Positions 44,507-56,489 of a stretch of DNA of 64,000 nucleotides are shown here, piece by piece. The stretch's first letter is position 1, and each line of letters starts with the position of its first letter. Made by a program: the position numbers and the translations under genes. Under the pieces are notes generated by a model. It did not search any database. It was not told the origin of the DNA and worked only from the letters and a program-made list of their open reading frames with translations. Source of the DNA: Adenophora triphylla var. japonica (taxonomy: Eukaryota; Streptophyta; Magnoliopsida; Asterales; Campanulaceae); contig JAFEMH010001451.1 in NCBI GenBank assembly GCA_022495995.1, forward strand, positions 152,501 through 216,500. Reading direction: 5' to 3'.

Positions 44507-44896
44507 TTACCAAGAAATCAATTTTTCTTGCTTAATACAATTTTATCAAACACTTGTTTAAATCCAGCCTTGCTCAACATTGATCTAGAAACTAGGTTCT
44601 TGCGAATGTCTGGGACATGCAACACATTCACGAGAATCAGTTTGAAGTCATCTTCAGCACAACCCTTCCAAGTCCCACGACGTTAGAAGTAGTAGAGTTT
44701 CTCATTTACACCTTCCTTCCATTGAAAGGAGTGTATTATGAGAAGCTCTCTTTATCAGCATATATATGGTGGGTAGTTTCAGCTCCAGTGTCTATCCACC
44801 ATTCTCATGGGTTGACCTTCAACTTGCTAAGTTGGCTTCAAACCCCCTTAGTTCTCAATGAAGCCTATTCAACCTTTCGTTGATGTTGGCTTTGAT

Positions 44897-45493
44897 TCAT
44901 GTTGTCCATTTTCCTTCTTGGAATATGACAAATTTTGCTACGTGATTGGTTTTACCACATCTTGTAACAAATCTTGGAGCCAGTTTCTTGAACCTTATAT
45001 TCCATTCTAAAAGTGTTCTACAACTCTTTGGTTGTCCCCGTGAGACAGTGCTCTTTGAACGGGCATCATTTGGTCCACTCAGTATGTACGTCCTACATAT
45101 AAGATTTTTCATGATTCCATTCTTCTGCGGCTATCTGTCTTTGCGGATTGGCTATCTGTCTTTTTGGATCTGGATCATCATCATCCTCCTTTTCGGTTAT
45201 CTTTGGCAAATCTGGATCATCATCCTCTTCCTCTTCGATTATATGCCTAGGCGAATATTGGTTATTCGATTTTAAGTCCGCTCCATGTTGTCAACAATTC
45301 TTTGAATCACTTCCGGGATTATTGTTGACCTTCTCGTTATCTTCTAGTTAACTTCCAATGCTCTTCTAGTTATCCTTCCTTGGAAACCGTCATTTTTCTC
45401 GTTAAGTCTCTAACGATAATGTCCTTCAGTTGGCCATCATCATTGGCTCACATTTGTCATAAAAACAAGAAAACGTTAATATCTTCTTGCGAT
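44897..45493 (-). pseudogene. Copia gag remnant (array internal 1)
   Basis: The minus strand encodes, with stops, an acidic gag part and a decayed zinc-knuckle region (APRFVTRCGKTNHVAKFVIF, where CxxCGKxGH would be expected). A tandem DDDPD-like codon repeat (about 45165-45235) and a duplicated segment KDR-QIANP-like lie upstream. The start next to the LTR has no normal primer site. The equivalent of internal 2 is 49931-50526. Confidence 0.6.
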
Positions 45494-46935
45494 TGTTGGG
45501 AAAATTGTCTACATAACAATAAATAAGGCTTTCTTGAATTTAACGAAATGACAAATAAATAATGAACCATAAAGTAATTAACGGGGCAGAAAATAAAGAT
45601 AAACTAGAATGCGGAAATTAAAGCAAACCGAGTAATTAGAGAAGTCGAGTCTTGTGTTGGACACAATCTCCGAAAGAAGATATTGCCCCACACTGGTGCT
45701 TACGGATTAGCGGCAGTCTTCTATCAAGATGAAACGACTTTACAGTCATTAATAGGAGCACTCCAAATTAATGACTTTGGCGAACAAAATTCGTGTTTGA
45801 CACTTCCAGACTTTGAAGAAGACTTATGCAACGAGATGCTTTATCTTCTAACAGATGAATTTAAGAATTCCGTTGAATTCTGTGACTGAATTTCATAATT
45901 CAGTTAATTATCTAACTGAGTTAGTTAACTCCGTTAGATAAGTGATTCTCTACTTCTAGTGACAAGAGAGAGTGAATATGTGAAGTGAAGGAATGATTGA
46001 GTGAATGAATGAATTTGACAAACTAGTGGGGTTTATTTATAGTAGATGAAGAGTTAGAGTGTCGCTTGGGAATAGGCATTAATTGCACCCATTAATTCTC
46101 AGCCGTTGGATCAAATCTAGATCAAAGGAGGAGATCTGTTGGGTCGACCCAATTTTGCTGACCCGACTGTCCAAACAGGTGCGGGTCGCCCCAGACCCAT
46201 TCACCAACCATTATGACTCTAGCCGAACCAACACCATTCAAGTGGGTAGCCCATTTGACAAGCCCAGCCTGCCATGAAGCCCAAGCGCCTGAACCAGATC
46301 TGGGCCACGGCCCAACTGCCAACCAACCTTAACCCATTTGACTTGGAATGGACCGAACCATACGAGCCAAGTCCATGAACCAAATGGACCGAACCATACG
46401 AGCCATGGACCGCCACCTGCCTTGGACCGAGCCAACATTTGTCAAAAGTTTAAGGCTCCTAGCGACGATGTGGTCGTGCGAAGTGCAAAGTGTGCACCTC
46501 AAAGCGCCCATTACGACCTTCGCGCGCTTCGCGGGTGTGGTCCGAATTGAGCTAGTACAAAACTGGCACAATTGGACTACTCCTTGCATGGTTGGTCCAA
46601 TGGTCCACCTAGGTTGGCCCAAGGAGATCAACTTGTTGACTACTCCTTTGGATGCTTCCACTTATAAACTATCATCACTTTACATCTTTAAGCAATGTGG
46701 GATAACTCTTTCATATCCCATAAACTCTTCATAAACCCATTTCATTTTGCATACTTTGATCATTAATTTCTCATTCACCACACATTGGTTTTGAGAAAGT
46801 AAATATATCAAATTAATCTACTCCAAATGTAGATTATTAATATGCAATCAAATTTCATTTTCCTAAAATGAAACCTTATGGAATTCTTGGTCAAAAGTCG
46901 GTCAAACCTTACTTTTACAAAACCAAATTCTAACA
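45494..46935 (-). repeat. Array LTR copy 2 (middle)
   Basis: 1442 bp, shared by both units. TATA (minus) 46032-46041; palindrome TTGGGTCGACCCAA 46139-46152. No target duplication flanks it on its own. Confidence 0.92.
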
Positions 46936-49900
46936 ATCCCCCACATGAATGACAAATTAAATGCATGCATGAATGGAGACTCGTCTGAAAGTTTTGGTAA
47001 ACTATTATTGCATCGGGATAGGTAGCTTATGGCCTTGAACCTTCCCTAGTGAAATACTATCGGATATACTAGCCATTTTGGTAGCGAGACGCTTTGAACC
47101 AGTGACTGTATAGTGTATACCCAGACAATAGTACTCACACAATAACAACTCTAACATGTTTTGTTCTCACGTTTTGTCCATTTCGGAGCTGGACCGTTCT
47201 TGATTCATAAGTGTTTCAATTTAGAAGCGGCCTTATTACTTCTCACTTATATAGGTGATCTCCCATAAAGAGTATCCTGCTATACTCCACCACTTAGGTA
47301 TAGGAATCATTAAAAGCTTTAAGCTTACCCTTACCACACGTCATCAGGTGTTTTAGCACTTAGATGGATTATGAGAATGAGTTATAATTAGTTCTAAGCG
47401 CACATACTAGAATTTCCATATTTTAGTTGTCTCATTGAACCAAGGGCATGGGATCTCCAATTCTCAAGGTTGAGTGTCCACTGTGGATTTCTTTGTTTGT
47501 GTGGGTTTTGAACCTCATTCCCCTTACCAAACAATTTGATCTCCTATTCATACTTTTTGGTATACTGATTCGTTTTTGACTTCACATGGCCAGTTGTGAC
47601 AGTCCCATTTGAGATCAATTGTCTTATGGTAATATGTCATTGACCATTGTGTCATGACTTACCACAATGTTCTACACCTTTTCCTATTTCTCATTGTCGT
47701 CACAATGCCTTAGGTCATGTAGACACAAACTTTTTCCACAAAGGAATATCTTCCAAGACCATTTAGCTTTTATCTTTATCTAACGCTATCGACTCAGATT
47801 CCTTATTGAATCGAGTTGTTCATGTTGTCTTGGAAGTTTGATACCGCTGCTCCATGTATTGTGAACACATTTTTCACCTTGGAGTTTATTTGTGTCTGAT
47901 ATTCAATCAGTATATCCTTTTCATACTATTGAATATCTTATTTATTGTAATTTGTAATCACAAGAATATCTTTAAGTACTCCAAGTACTTTGACAATACT
48001 TAGTGATTTATTACAGTTTTTTTTATTAGACTTTTAGTCTCTCTAGAATGGTCAATCCTTTTGAGTGATCAAATTCTTCTTTCGGTCAGTTTCTTCGAGT
48101 GGTTATTATCTCTATACCGTTCTGACTTCCCAAGTATTCAGTATCTCTAAGTGGTTTGACCTCCTTAGAGTCTACCTCTTAGGAATCTACCTTACAGAGA
48201 TTACCTCTCAAGATTCTACCTTATAGATTCTATCTATCAAGAATCTATCTGTTACTTCTCAAGAATTTAGCTTATTCGAGAGTCTATCTTGGAGAATTTA
48301 TCTAACTCTTATGATTCTACCATTAAAGAGTCTATTACTTTAAGAATCTTTTCTCTTCAGATTCTATATCTCAAGAGTCTCACTTTCGAGATCAATAATC
48401 TGCTTTTTCAGATTAAAATCTGTCTCAATAGAGTTTATTTCTCAAGATTATTTTCCTTTTAGAAATCTATCTTTTGAAATTCTAACTCCCTTGACTACAT
48501 TTCTTGAAAGTTTTCCGTCTATAGATTCATCTTTCAAATATTTCCTTTTAAGGACCAATTTGCAACTCAACGGTTTGCATTATGGAAGAAGATCAACCAA
48601 CTTCCAAATGTATGATGAACTATTCATTTAAATGTTAACAACATTATTTAACAGTTTTCGTTTAATTTTCTACCATAGAAAATTAGGATCAAAAGACTAG
48701 CTTCTTTTGTCCACAAACTGTGTCTTAGTTCATCTTACTATTAAGATAAATCTTTTACAGTTTTATAAGTTCTCTTCTTAAACTTATATTATTTCCTTTT
48801 TACTTCAGGAAAATATGATTTCAAGGAATACAAAATTCCTTGCCTTTGGCTTAAGTACTTTAGCTCGTACCCCCACACTTGAGGTGTATCCCCACAATTG
48901 AGGTGTACCCCCACACTTAAAGTATTTATAAAACGTCTTATGATTATGCCATAATCTATAATTAGTTTTATCAAATCCTTTCTTGGGTATGTCATTAAAA
49001 ATGATTGTACAGCTTCCCCCACAAATTCGGTTAAGCCAGAGCTTATTGCATTTATCATCTCTTTAGGTATATGATTCTTGCATTTTGCTCCTGCATTAGA
49101 CTGGGTTGAATATGTTGCGATCGTTTGATGAATACTGCCGAAAACCTCACAAATATCCTCAACCGGTGCCGCATATTCCCCTCCTTCTAGCGTTTTGAAT
49201 CTTCTTTACATTAAGTTGATTCATCAACTTCATTCTTATAAGTTTGGAAAGCCTCCAAGGCTTCATCCTTCCTTATCAAGAGAATGTCAACCATTTATTC
49301 ATGAGAATTAATTCTTGATTCACTGACATCTTAATTGTGTTGAAATTCACATAACCTAATTTATCATGCTATAAATTAGAACCTTTCAAAAGGTAAACAT
49401 AAGAAACACCGATGCTCTTTGCCTCTAGGCAAGGTACCCTTGAAATTCACATAACCTAATTTATCATGCCATAAATTAGAACATTTCAAAAGGTAAACAT
49501 AAGAAACACCGATGCTCTTTGCCTCTAGGCAAGGTACCCTTTACCAAGAAATCAATTTTTCTTGCTTAATACAATTTTATCAAACACTTGTTTAAATCCA
49601 GCCTTGCTCAACATTGATCTAGAAACTAGGTTCTTGCGAATGTCTGGGACATGTAACACATTCACGAGAATCAGTTTGAAGTCGTCTTCAGCATAACCCT
49701 TCCAAGTCCCACGTCGTTAGAAGTAGTAGAGTTTCTCATTTACACCTTCCTTCCATTGAAAGGAGTGTATTATGAGAAGCTCTCTTTATCAACATATATA
49801 TGGTGGGTAGTTTCAGCTCCAGTGTCTATCCACCATTCTCATGGGTTGACCTTCAACTTGCTAAGTTGGCTTCAAACCCCCTTAGTTCTCAATGAAGCCT

Positions 49901-50526
49901 ATTCAACCTTTCGTTGACGTTGGCTTTGATTCATGTTGTCCATTTTCCTTCTTGGAATACAACAAATTTTGCTACGTGAATTGTTTTACCACATCTTGTA
50001 ACAAATCTTGGAGCCGGTTTCTTGAACCTTATATTCCATTCCAAAAGTGTTCTACAACTCTTTGGTTGTCCCCATGAGACAGTGCTCTTTGAACGGGCAT
50101 CATTTTGTCCACTCAGTATGTACGTCCTACATATAAGATTTTTCATGATTCCATTCTTCTGCGGCTATCTGTCTTTGCGGATTGGCTATCTGTCTTTTTG
50201 GATCTGGATCATCATCATCCTCCTTTTCGGTTATCTTTGGCAAATCTGGATTATCATCCTCTTCCTCTTCGATTATATGCCTAGGCGAATATTGGTTATT
50301 CGATTTTAAGTCCGCTCCATGTTGTCAACAATTCTTTGAATCACTTCCGGGATTATTGTTTACCTTCTCGTTATCTTCTAGTTAACTTCCAATGCTCTTC
50401 TAGTTATCCTTCCTTGGAAACCGTCATTTTTCTCGTTAAGTCTCTAACGATAATGTCCTTCGGTTGTCCATCATCATTGGCTCACATTTGTCATAAAAAA
50501 AGAAAACGTTAATATCTTCTTGCGAT
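46936..50526 (-). mobile_element. Array internal region 2 (deleted copia)
   Basis: 3591 bp, closely matching internal 1 throughout. It retains about 170 bp near 47945-48120 that internal 1 lacks, and lacks about 190 bp of the integrase start near 49288. It has the same 100-bp duplication (49341-49540), the same unrecognised ORF (48789-49058) and the same gag remnant (49931-50146). Confidence 0.85.
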
Positions 50527-51965
50527 TGTTGGGAAAATTGTCTACATAACAATAAATAAGGCTTTCTTGAATTTAACGAAATGACAAATAAATAATGAAC
50601 CATAAAGTAATTAACGGGGCATAAAATAAAGATAAACTAGAATACGAAAATTAAAGCAAACCGAGTAATTAGAGAAGTCGAGTCTTGTGTTGGACACAAT
50701 CTCCGAAAGAAGATATTGCCCCACACTGGTGCTTACGGATTAGCGGCAGTCTTCTATCAAGATGAAACGACTTTACAGTCATTAATAGGAGCACTCCAAA
50801 TTAATGACTTTGGCTAACAAAATTTGTGTTTGACACTTCCAGACTTTGAAGAAGACTTATGCAACGAGATGCTTTATCTTCTAACAGATGATTTTAAGAA
50901 TTCTGTTGAATTCTGTGACTGAATTTCATAATTCAGTTAATTATCTCACTGAGTTAGTTAACTCCGTTAGATAAGTGATTCTCTACTTCTAGTGACAAGA
51001 GAGAGTGAATATGTGAAGTGAAGGAATGATTGAGTGAATGAATGAATTTGACAAACTAGTGGGGTTTATTTATAGTAGATGAAGAGTTAGAGTGTCTCTT
51101 GGGAATAGGCATTAATTGCACCCATTAATTCTCAGCCGTTGGATCAAATCTAGATCAAGGGAGGAGATCTGTTGGGTCGACCCAATTTTGCTGACCCGAC
51201 TGTCCAAACAGGTGCGGGTCACCCCTGACCCATTCACCAACCATTATGACTCTAGCCGAACCAACACCATTCAAGTGGGTAGCCCATTCGATAAGCCTAG
51301 CCTTCCATGAAGCCCAAACGCTTGAACCAGACCTAGGCCACGGCCCAACTGCCAACCAACCTTAACCCATTTGACTTGGAATGGACCGAACCATACGAGC
51401 CAAGTCTATGAACCAAATGGACCGAACCACCCTCACTGAGCCATGGACCGATTAAACTTTTGTCAAAAGTTTAAGGCTCCTTAACTCCTAGCGACGATGC
51501 GAAGTGCAAAGTGTGCGCCTCAAAGCTCCCATTGCGACCTTCGCGGGCTTCGCGCGCTTCGCGGGCGTGGTCCAAATTGAGCTAGTACAAAACTGGCACA
51601 ATTGGACTACTCCTTGCATGGTTGGCCCAATGGTCCACCTAGGTTGGCCCTAGGAGATCAACTTGTTGACTACTCCTTTGGATGCTTCCACTTATAAACT
51701 ATCATCACTTTACATCTTTAAGCAATGTGGGATAACTCTTTCATATCCCATAAACTCTTCATAAACCCATTTCATTTTGCATACTTTGATCATTAATTTC
51801 TCATTCACCACACATTGGTTTTGAGAAAGTAAATATATCAAATTAATCTAATCCAAATGTAGATTATTAATGTGCAATCAAATTTCATTTTCCTAAAACG
51901 AAACCTTATGGAATTCTTGGTCAAAAGTCTATCAAACCTTACTTTTATAAAACCAAATTCCAACA
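50527..51965 (-). repeat. Array LTR copy 3
   Basis: 1439 bp, ending AATTCCAACA, then GATCT at 51966-51970. TATA (minus) 51065-51074; palindrome TTGGGTCGACCCAA at 51172-51185. Confidence 0.92.
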
Positions 51966-52427
51966 GATCTTTTTGGTAATATCATTTATCCTAGTAGTGA
52001 ATATGTAGGTGGTAGTAGTTCTCATGATGATACAAATCCATTTTCATGGGTAGATAATTTAATAAATTCTAGAAGTCAAAAACGTCAACGAGGTGGCTCC
52101 ACTTATGTTGAACTTGAATCATATTTAACCACTTCTTTTGAGCCTATAGAAGAATTTGATATTGTAAAGTGGTGGGAACGAAGGGCAAAAAACTATCCTA
52201 TTCTATCATTGATAGCAAAGGAGATCCTAGCCGCTCCAGCCTCAACCGTCGCCGTAGAAGAAATATTTAGTGTAGGAGGGTGTGTCTTGGATGATAGAAT
52301 GTCAATGTTGACTCCATATAATTTAGAATATCAAATGGTGCTCGGCGATTGGATAAAAGCCGAACTAAGAACTCAAGATAAAATAAGTAGTTTCGAGGAA
52401 GAAGCGGGCTTTGATGAAGATACATGA
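51966..52427 (+). pseudogene. hAT transposase C-terminus with dimerisation domain
   Basis: The frame continues from 40438 across one GATCT copy (YYDL then FGNIIYP) and is open to TGA at 52425-52427. KWWERRAKNYPILSLIAKEI, LAAPASTVAVEEIFSVGG and VLDDRMSMLTP form the hATC dimerisation region conserved in all hAT transposases. The part is intact, but the upstream protein has stops (39703 to about 39790). Confidence 0.92.
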
Positions 52428-52861
52428 CGGGGAGCGAATGAACTACGCCGCTCCATAAGGTAAGTTAATTGTAATTTTATAGTTTAGACTTTTTTTTAAT
52501 ATATAGATTAGACTTTTTTTAATAGATTAGACTTTTTTTTTTTTAAGATAATGTAATTAGAGGTAAGGCTCTTTTGGCTTTGGTTCATTGGTTGTTCCCC
52601 ATTGGAATTTATTATTTTTATTAATAAATTTGGCCAGGGTACCGTCCCTGTTTTTTTAAAAAATATTTTTGGATGTGATATTATTTAAATTGACAATTTT
52701 ATTAAGTTTGAAATATAAATAAAATATTTAAAAAATATATCAAAAAACATAACAAGTAAAAAACAAAAAAAAATACAAAATTTATTACAATTTACAAAGT
52801 TTAGAAAATAAATCAAAAAACATAACATATAAAAAACAATTTTATTTTTTTTGAAAATCAC
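52428..52861 (+). other. 3' untranslated region of the hAT gene
   Basis: Very AT-rich with short TTTAGACTTTTTTT repeats (52490-52540). No ORF. Confidence 0.5.
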
Positions 52862-53014
52862 GGTTCAAACCGGTACCGTACGGACGGTTCGGAACCGTGA
52901 ACCGGAACCGCCCATATCCGATCCGATTACGATTCAAGTGAGGACGGTTTTGTGAACCGCCGGTTTAGAACCGAAACCACCGGTCTGAACCGGCTGGGCA
53001 TATCTAGTGGTGAG
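52862..53014 (+). repeat. hAT 3' subterminal repeats, TIR and target duplication
   Basis: GAACCG/CGGTTC words recur at least eight times in about 130 bp (for example ACGGTTCGGAACCGTGAACC). The TIR ends at 53006; GTGGTGAG is the duplication. Confidence 0.78.
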
Positions 53015-53887
53015 TATATAAGTGTGCCCCATTGAATAAACAAATATTAAAATATTTTCATTTAGAAAAGTATAATTTTTAAGAGTAGGTTTTGGGGGAA
53101 ACTAGTTTCTCCCTAACATTATAAAAAGTCTTGTTTTAAAAACCGAAACAAAGGCATGTACAATTTTTTTAAAAAATAAAAAACAAGACTTTTTATAATA
53201 TTTGGAGAAACTAGTTTCCCCCAAAATTTTCTGAATTTTTAATGAGACACACAAATAGGAAAAGGGTATAACTTTTAATGAAAAAGGAGAAAATATATGT
53301 TGAAGTAAAATGTTTTATATTTATGATTTTTTATTTGTGGATATGATTTTAGATGTTGAACAACTATATATGTTAAATCTTTTGATACGTGAATTATGAT
53401 ATACATGTGGGTGAGATCAATTGATTTATTATTGTCACTATTAAATTTGATACTTAATTATATTTAGTGGGATTTACCATAAAATCTATCAAACTTATCA
53501 ATTTTATCTTATAAGACAAACAATTTTTCATCTAAATATATAATCTCTATCTTAATAAGTACACTCTCTCATCATTTTACTAAATTCACCCTCCCATCAT
53601 TTTACTAAGTCCACCCTGTTTATCAATTTATTTTCTCTCCACACCCATCAACTTAGGTCACCTCTCCCCATTTTCTCCAGTCAACAACTTCGACAATAAT
53701 CAACTCCGGTGACCAACTCCAGCATTTTTTTTAATGCCGGCGACCAAACAACTGAAAACTTAATTTATCAGTAAGTTCTCATTTGTCAACTAAACTACTA
53801 AAAAAACGATTAACTCCGGCGACCACCAACTCCGACGACCTCTCCGGCAACCAAACAATTGAGAACTTAACTTATCATAAGTTCTCA
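53015..53887. other. AT-rich spacer between the hAT and CACTA elements
   Basis: Contains the foldback MITE at 53090-53226. The part 53530-53890 has TCATTTTACTAA and CCGGCGACCA-like short repeats but no ORF. Confidence 0.5.
53090..53226. mobile_element. Foldback MITE with TTTTGGGGGAAAC ends
   Basis: 137 bp made of two inverted arms of about 47-50 bp (53090-53141 and about 53177-53226) around a loop of about 35 bp. Arms start TTTTGGGGGAAACTAGTTTC. They share their terminal 13 bases and general layout with the element at 3144-3424. No clear target duplication. Confidence 0.7.
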
Positions 53888-53900
53888 CACTACTAGAAAC

Positions 53901-56434
53901 TGTAACGATTCCGAATTTCCATAATTTGAATAATTCCATAAACATAAATAAATACCCCAAGAGACGGGTCCATAACGGTAACTTAATTCAAACCATTACA
54001 TAAGTGCGGAAAAATCAGATGTAACGGCTAAGTACAATTACTAGTACTACTAAAAGTTCTGAAATCCGGAATCATTAAATAATTAATTTATTCTATGCAA
54101 TTGCTCCGTCTCTTCTTGATGACGGTTCTCCTCCTTTCTATTCCGATCCTGGGGGAAAAAGAAAATGAAGGAATGAGCGAACAATGCCCAGTAAGTTCAT
54201 ACGTGGTCTCATCGGTACAATGAGGAGACGACTAGAATGAACGAATCCAAAAATTATATTCAAGGATAGGTTATAGACAAACATATATGTGTATATTTCA
54301 TAACAAAGAAAGTGTGGCAACTACAATTTTGTTATACTTTCAGCCTTCCGTCAATTCCATGGGTTATACCCTACATTGAGTATTCCCAACAACGAACACC
54401 TACATTGATGTCGTGTTTTCATAATACATGCTTTTCATTAAGCATAAATTTCATGGGTTATACCCTACATTGAGTATTCCCATATCGATCACCTACATTG
54501 ATGTCGATTTTCCGTTACACTTACTTTTCATTAAGCATAGCATAACATAACTAGCATATAATATTGCATACTAGTCAATACATACAGTGCATTCATAGGT
54601 ACAAGAACACACATAGCAATTTCAATATTTGCAGATATTCCATGAACAAGAACATATCATAGAATAAAGAATTTCCAATGACGATACATTTCGTAAGAGT
54701 ATTTTAAAAATTACTATCAGCCACAGATAGCATTCATGTTTTGAAAAGACTCGATGGAGTTTCCAACGAAATTGATATACAAGAGTACTTAGGATCGTAA
54801 TTCCTTACCTTAGCTTTGCTTCCTTCCTCGAGCAATGCCTTTACGCGAAATCTACAATCACGTAATAACATATCTTAGGTACAAGTAATCTTTTATTACT
54901 TCTCATGCACCAATACTTCCTTTCCTTAGTTAACCTATGAGTTACTCTTAGACTCACCTTAATTGGTTAACTAACTTTCTATTTTTAGGAACTTTCCTAA
55001 TATAGCAGTTTCTTAATTTAGAAACTTTCTTCTTATAATTCTTTCCAAAGAGGACACTTAGTTTCATTCCTTTCAATGGAAGTCTAATTCCTTGATAGCT
55101 TCCTAATTACGGTCCCTCTTCTCTTTTTTTGGGTAACCTTCTTTAATTAGAAAGTTTCCTTCTTTGGAAGCTTTCAATTTCGAATCCTACTATTTTAGGA
55201 ATCTTAGTCTTTTGGTATTCTTTTTAATACTAAAGTGTTATTTTTCTTCTTTCTCTTTTATATAACTTCTTTAAAGTCTTTGGTCTTCCCCTAAATTTCA
55301 AAAGGTTCCTTTAGGTTTTCTTAATTTCAATAAAGTCCTTTAACTTTCCAAATTTTACAAAATAGTCCCTCGACTTTTGAAAATTTACAAAACAGTCCCT
55401 CAACTTTTGAAAAATTTCAAAACAGTCCCTCAACTTTTGAAAAATTACAAAACAGTCCCTCAACTTTTAAATAATTACAGAATAGTCCCCTGACTTTTAA
55501 AAATTACAAAACAGTCCCTCAGAACCTTTGAACTTTTCAGTTCAGTCCTATAGTTAACTGTTCAGTGAAGAAATTAACTGAAAGTCAGAATTTAATCCTT
55601 TCAGCTTTGTAAACTTTTCAGTTTGGTCCCTTTTCCGTTTAAAAACTAACTGTTTTTATACAAACTAACTAGAATTCTAACACTTAAATGGAGACCACCC
55701 CAATTCCATCCTAGAACAAATCGGCCGAAGCCCCAGGTTGGTTCCCAAAAATTATTTTGTTCCTCTTTTTATTTTTTTAAACATTAAACATTCATTTAAT
55801 TTATATATCCTTTAATCAAACACCTTTAATTAAATTAATTTTGTTTGATTTAATTTCAAAACAATATGAACTAGGGTTAGGGTTACATCATTATAACCTA
55901 CAATTCCCCATTAATCAAACCCTTAATTTATACATTAAACACTAAGATTAAACCATTAAAACTCTAAGAATAATTAAACCTAGAATTAAAATAGTTCTAA
56001 GAGTTCAAAAATTCATATCTAATTCAATTTAATTCTAAATTGAATGAAATAAAACTAGGGTTTAGGGAATCATCTTACCTTGATTTTGATGAAGAATTAT
56101 TGGCCAAAGAAGACCAAAAACTGGCTGCCACTCCTCCTCCAAGAACCGGCCGCCGCCCCCCTCCTCTCCTAGGGTTTTTTAAAATTTTTCTTCTCTTTGA
56201 TTAATGAATGATTTTGGAAAAATTTAATTAGGGGATTTATTATATATAGTTAGGCTTTCACCTCCTTGGGCCCCTTTAACCTCCTAAGCCCACAACTTAG
56301 CCCACTTGATTTAAATTATTAATTTGGTCCATTTAATTAAACCCATATCCAAATTAACTAAGGAGTATTATTTTATTTATTATTCTAATTAAAATAATAC
56401 TAAAAAAAAATTCAAAATTTTTCGGGTCTTTACA
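53901..56434. mobile_element. Solo LTR (2.5 kb) inserted in the CACTA end
   Basis: TGTAACGATT ... GGGTCTTTACA, 2534 bp, flanked by a perfect 5-bp duplication GAAAC (53896-53900, 56435-56439). No primer site, coding domain or second LTR. Two copies of CATGGGTTATACCCTACATT lie near 54357 and 54451. Probably a gypsy-type solo LTR; orientation uncertain. Confidence 0.85.
55350..55525. repeat. Minisatellite of about 31 bp inside the solo LTR
   Basis: About five to six units of AACAGTCCCTCAACTTTTGA plus AAAATTAC-type spacer, diverging at the right end. Confidence 0.85.
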
Positions 56435-56489
56435 GAAACTGCCCTTTAACAGATGGAAATTTCCATCGGAAAAGATCAATTTCCGTCGG

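Larger units (their letters stand above)
41894..45493 (-). mobile_element. Array internal region 1 (deleted copia)
   Basis: 3600 bp. Left part (3' in element sense) has no recognised domain. Minus-strand coding remnants: GAG-preintegrase/integrase start (44092-44355), protease-like (about 44520-44880) and gag zinc-knuckle region (44897-45112). Compared with internal 2 it lacks about 170 bp near 42910 and retains about 190 bp near 44080-44260. A block near 42900-43420 is built of short AAGAATCTATCT/CTCAAG repeats. Confidence 0.8.
40439..51965 (-). mobile_element. Copia-type array: LTR-internal-LTR-internal-LTR
   Basis: Three LTR copies (40439-41893, 45494-46935, 50527-51965) alternate with two internal regions (41894-45493, 46936-50526), all in one direction. 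A single 5-bp duplication GATCT flanks the whole (40434-40438, 51966-51970). Polypurine tracts (minus strand ATGTGGGGGAT) adjoin the left ends of both internals. Coding remnants are copia gag, protease and integrase start; RT and RNase H were not found. No tRNA-iMet primer site is seen. The two internals share a 100-bp tandem duplication, so they are copies of one element, not two independent insertions. Confidence 0.88.

Noticed and set aside
40439..51965. Two or three independent copia insertions side by side
   Set aside because: Only one target duplication exists and both internals share a 100-bp duplication and a middle LTR.
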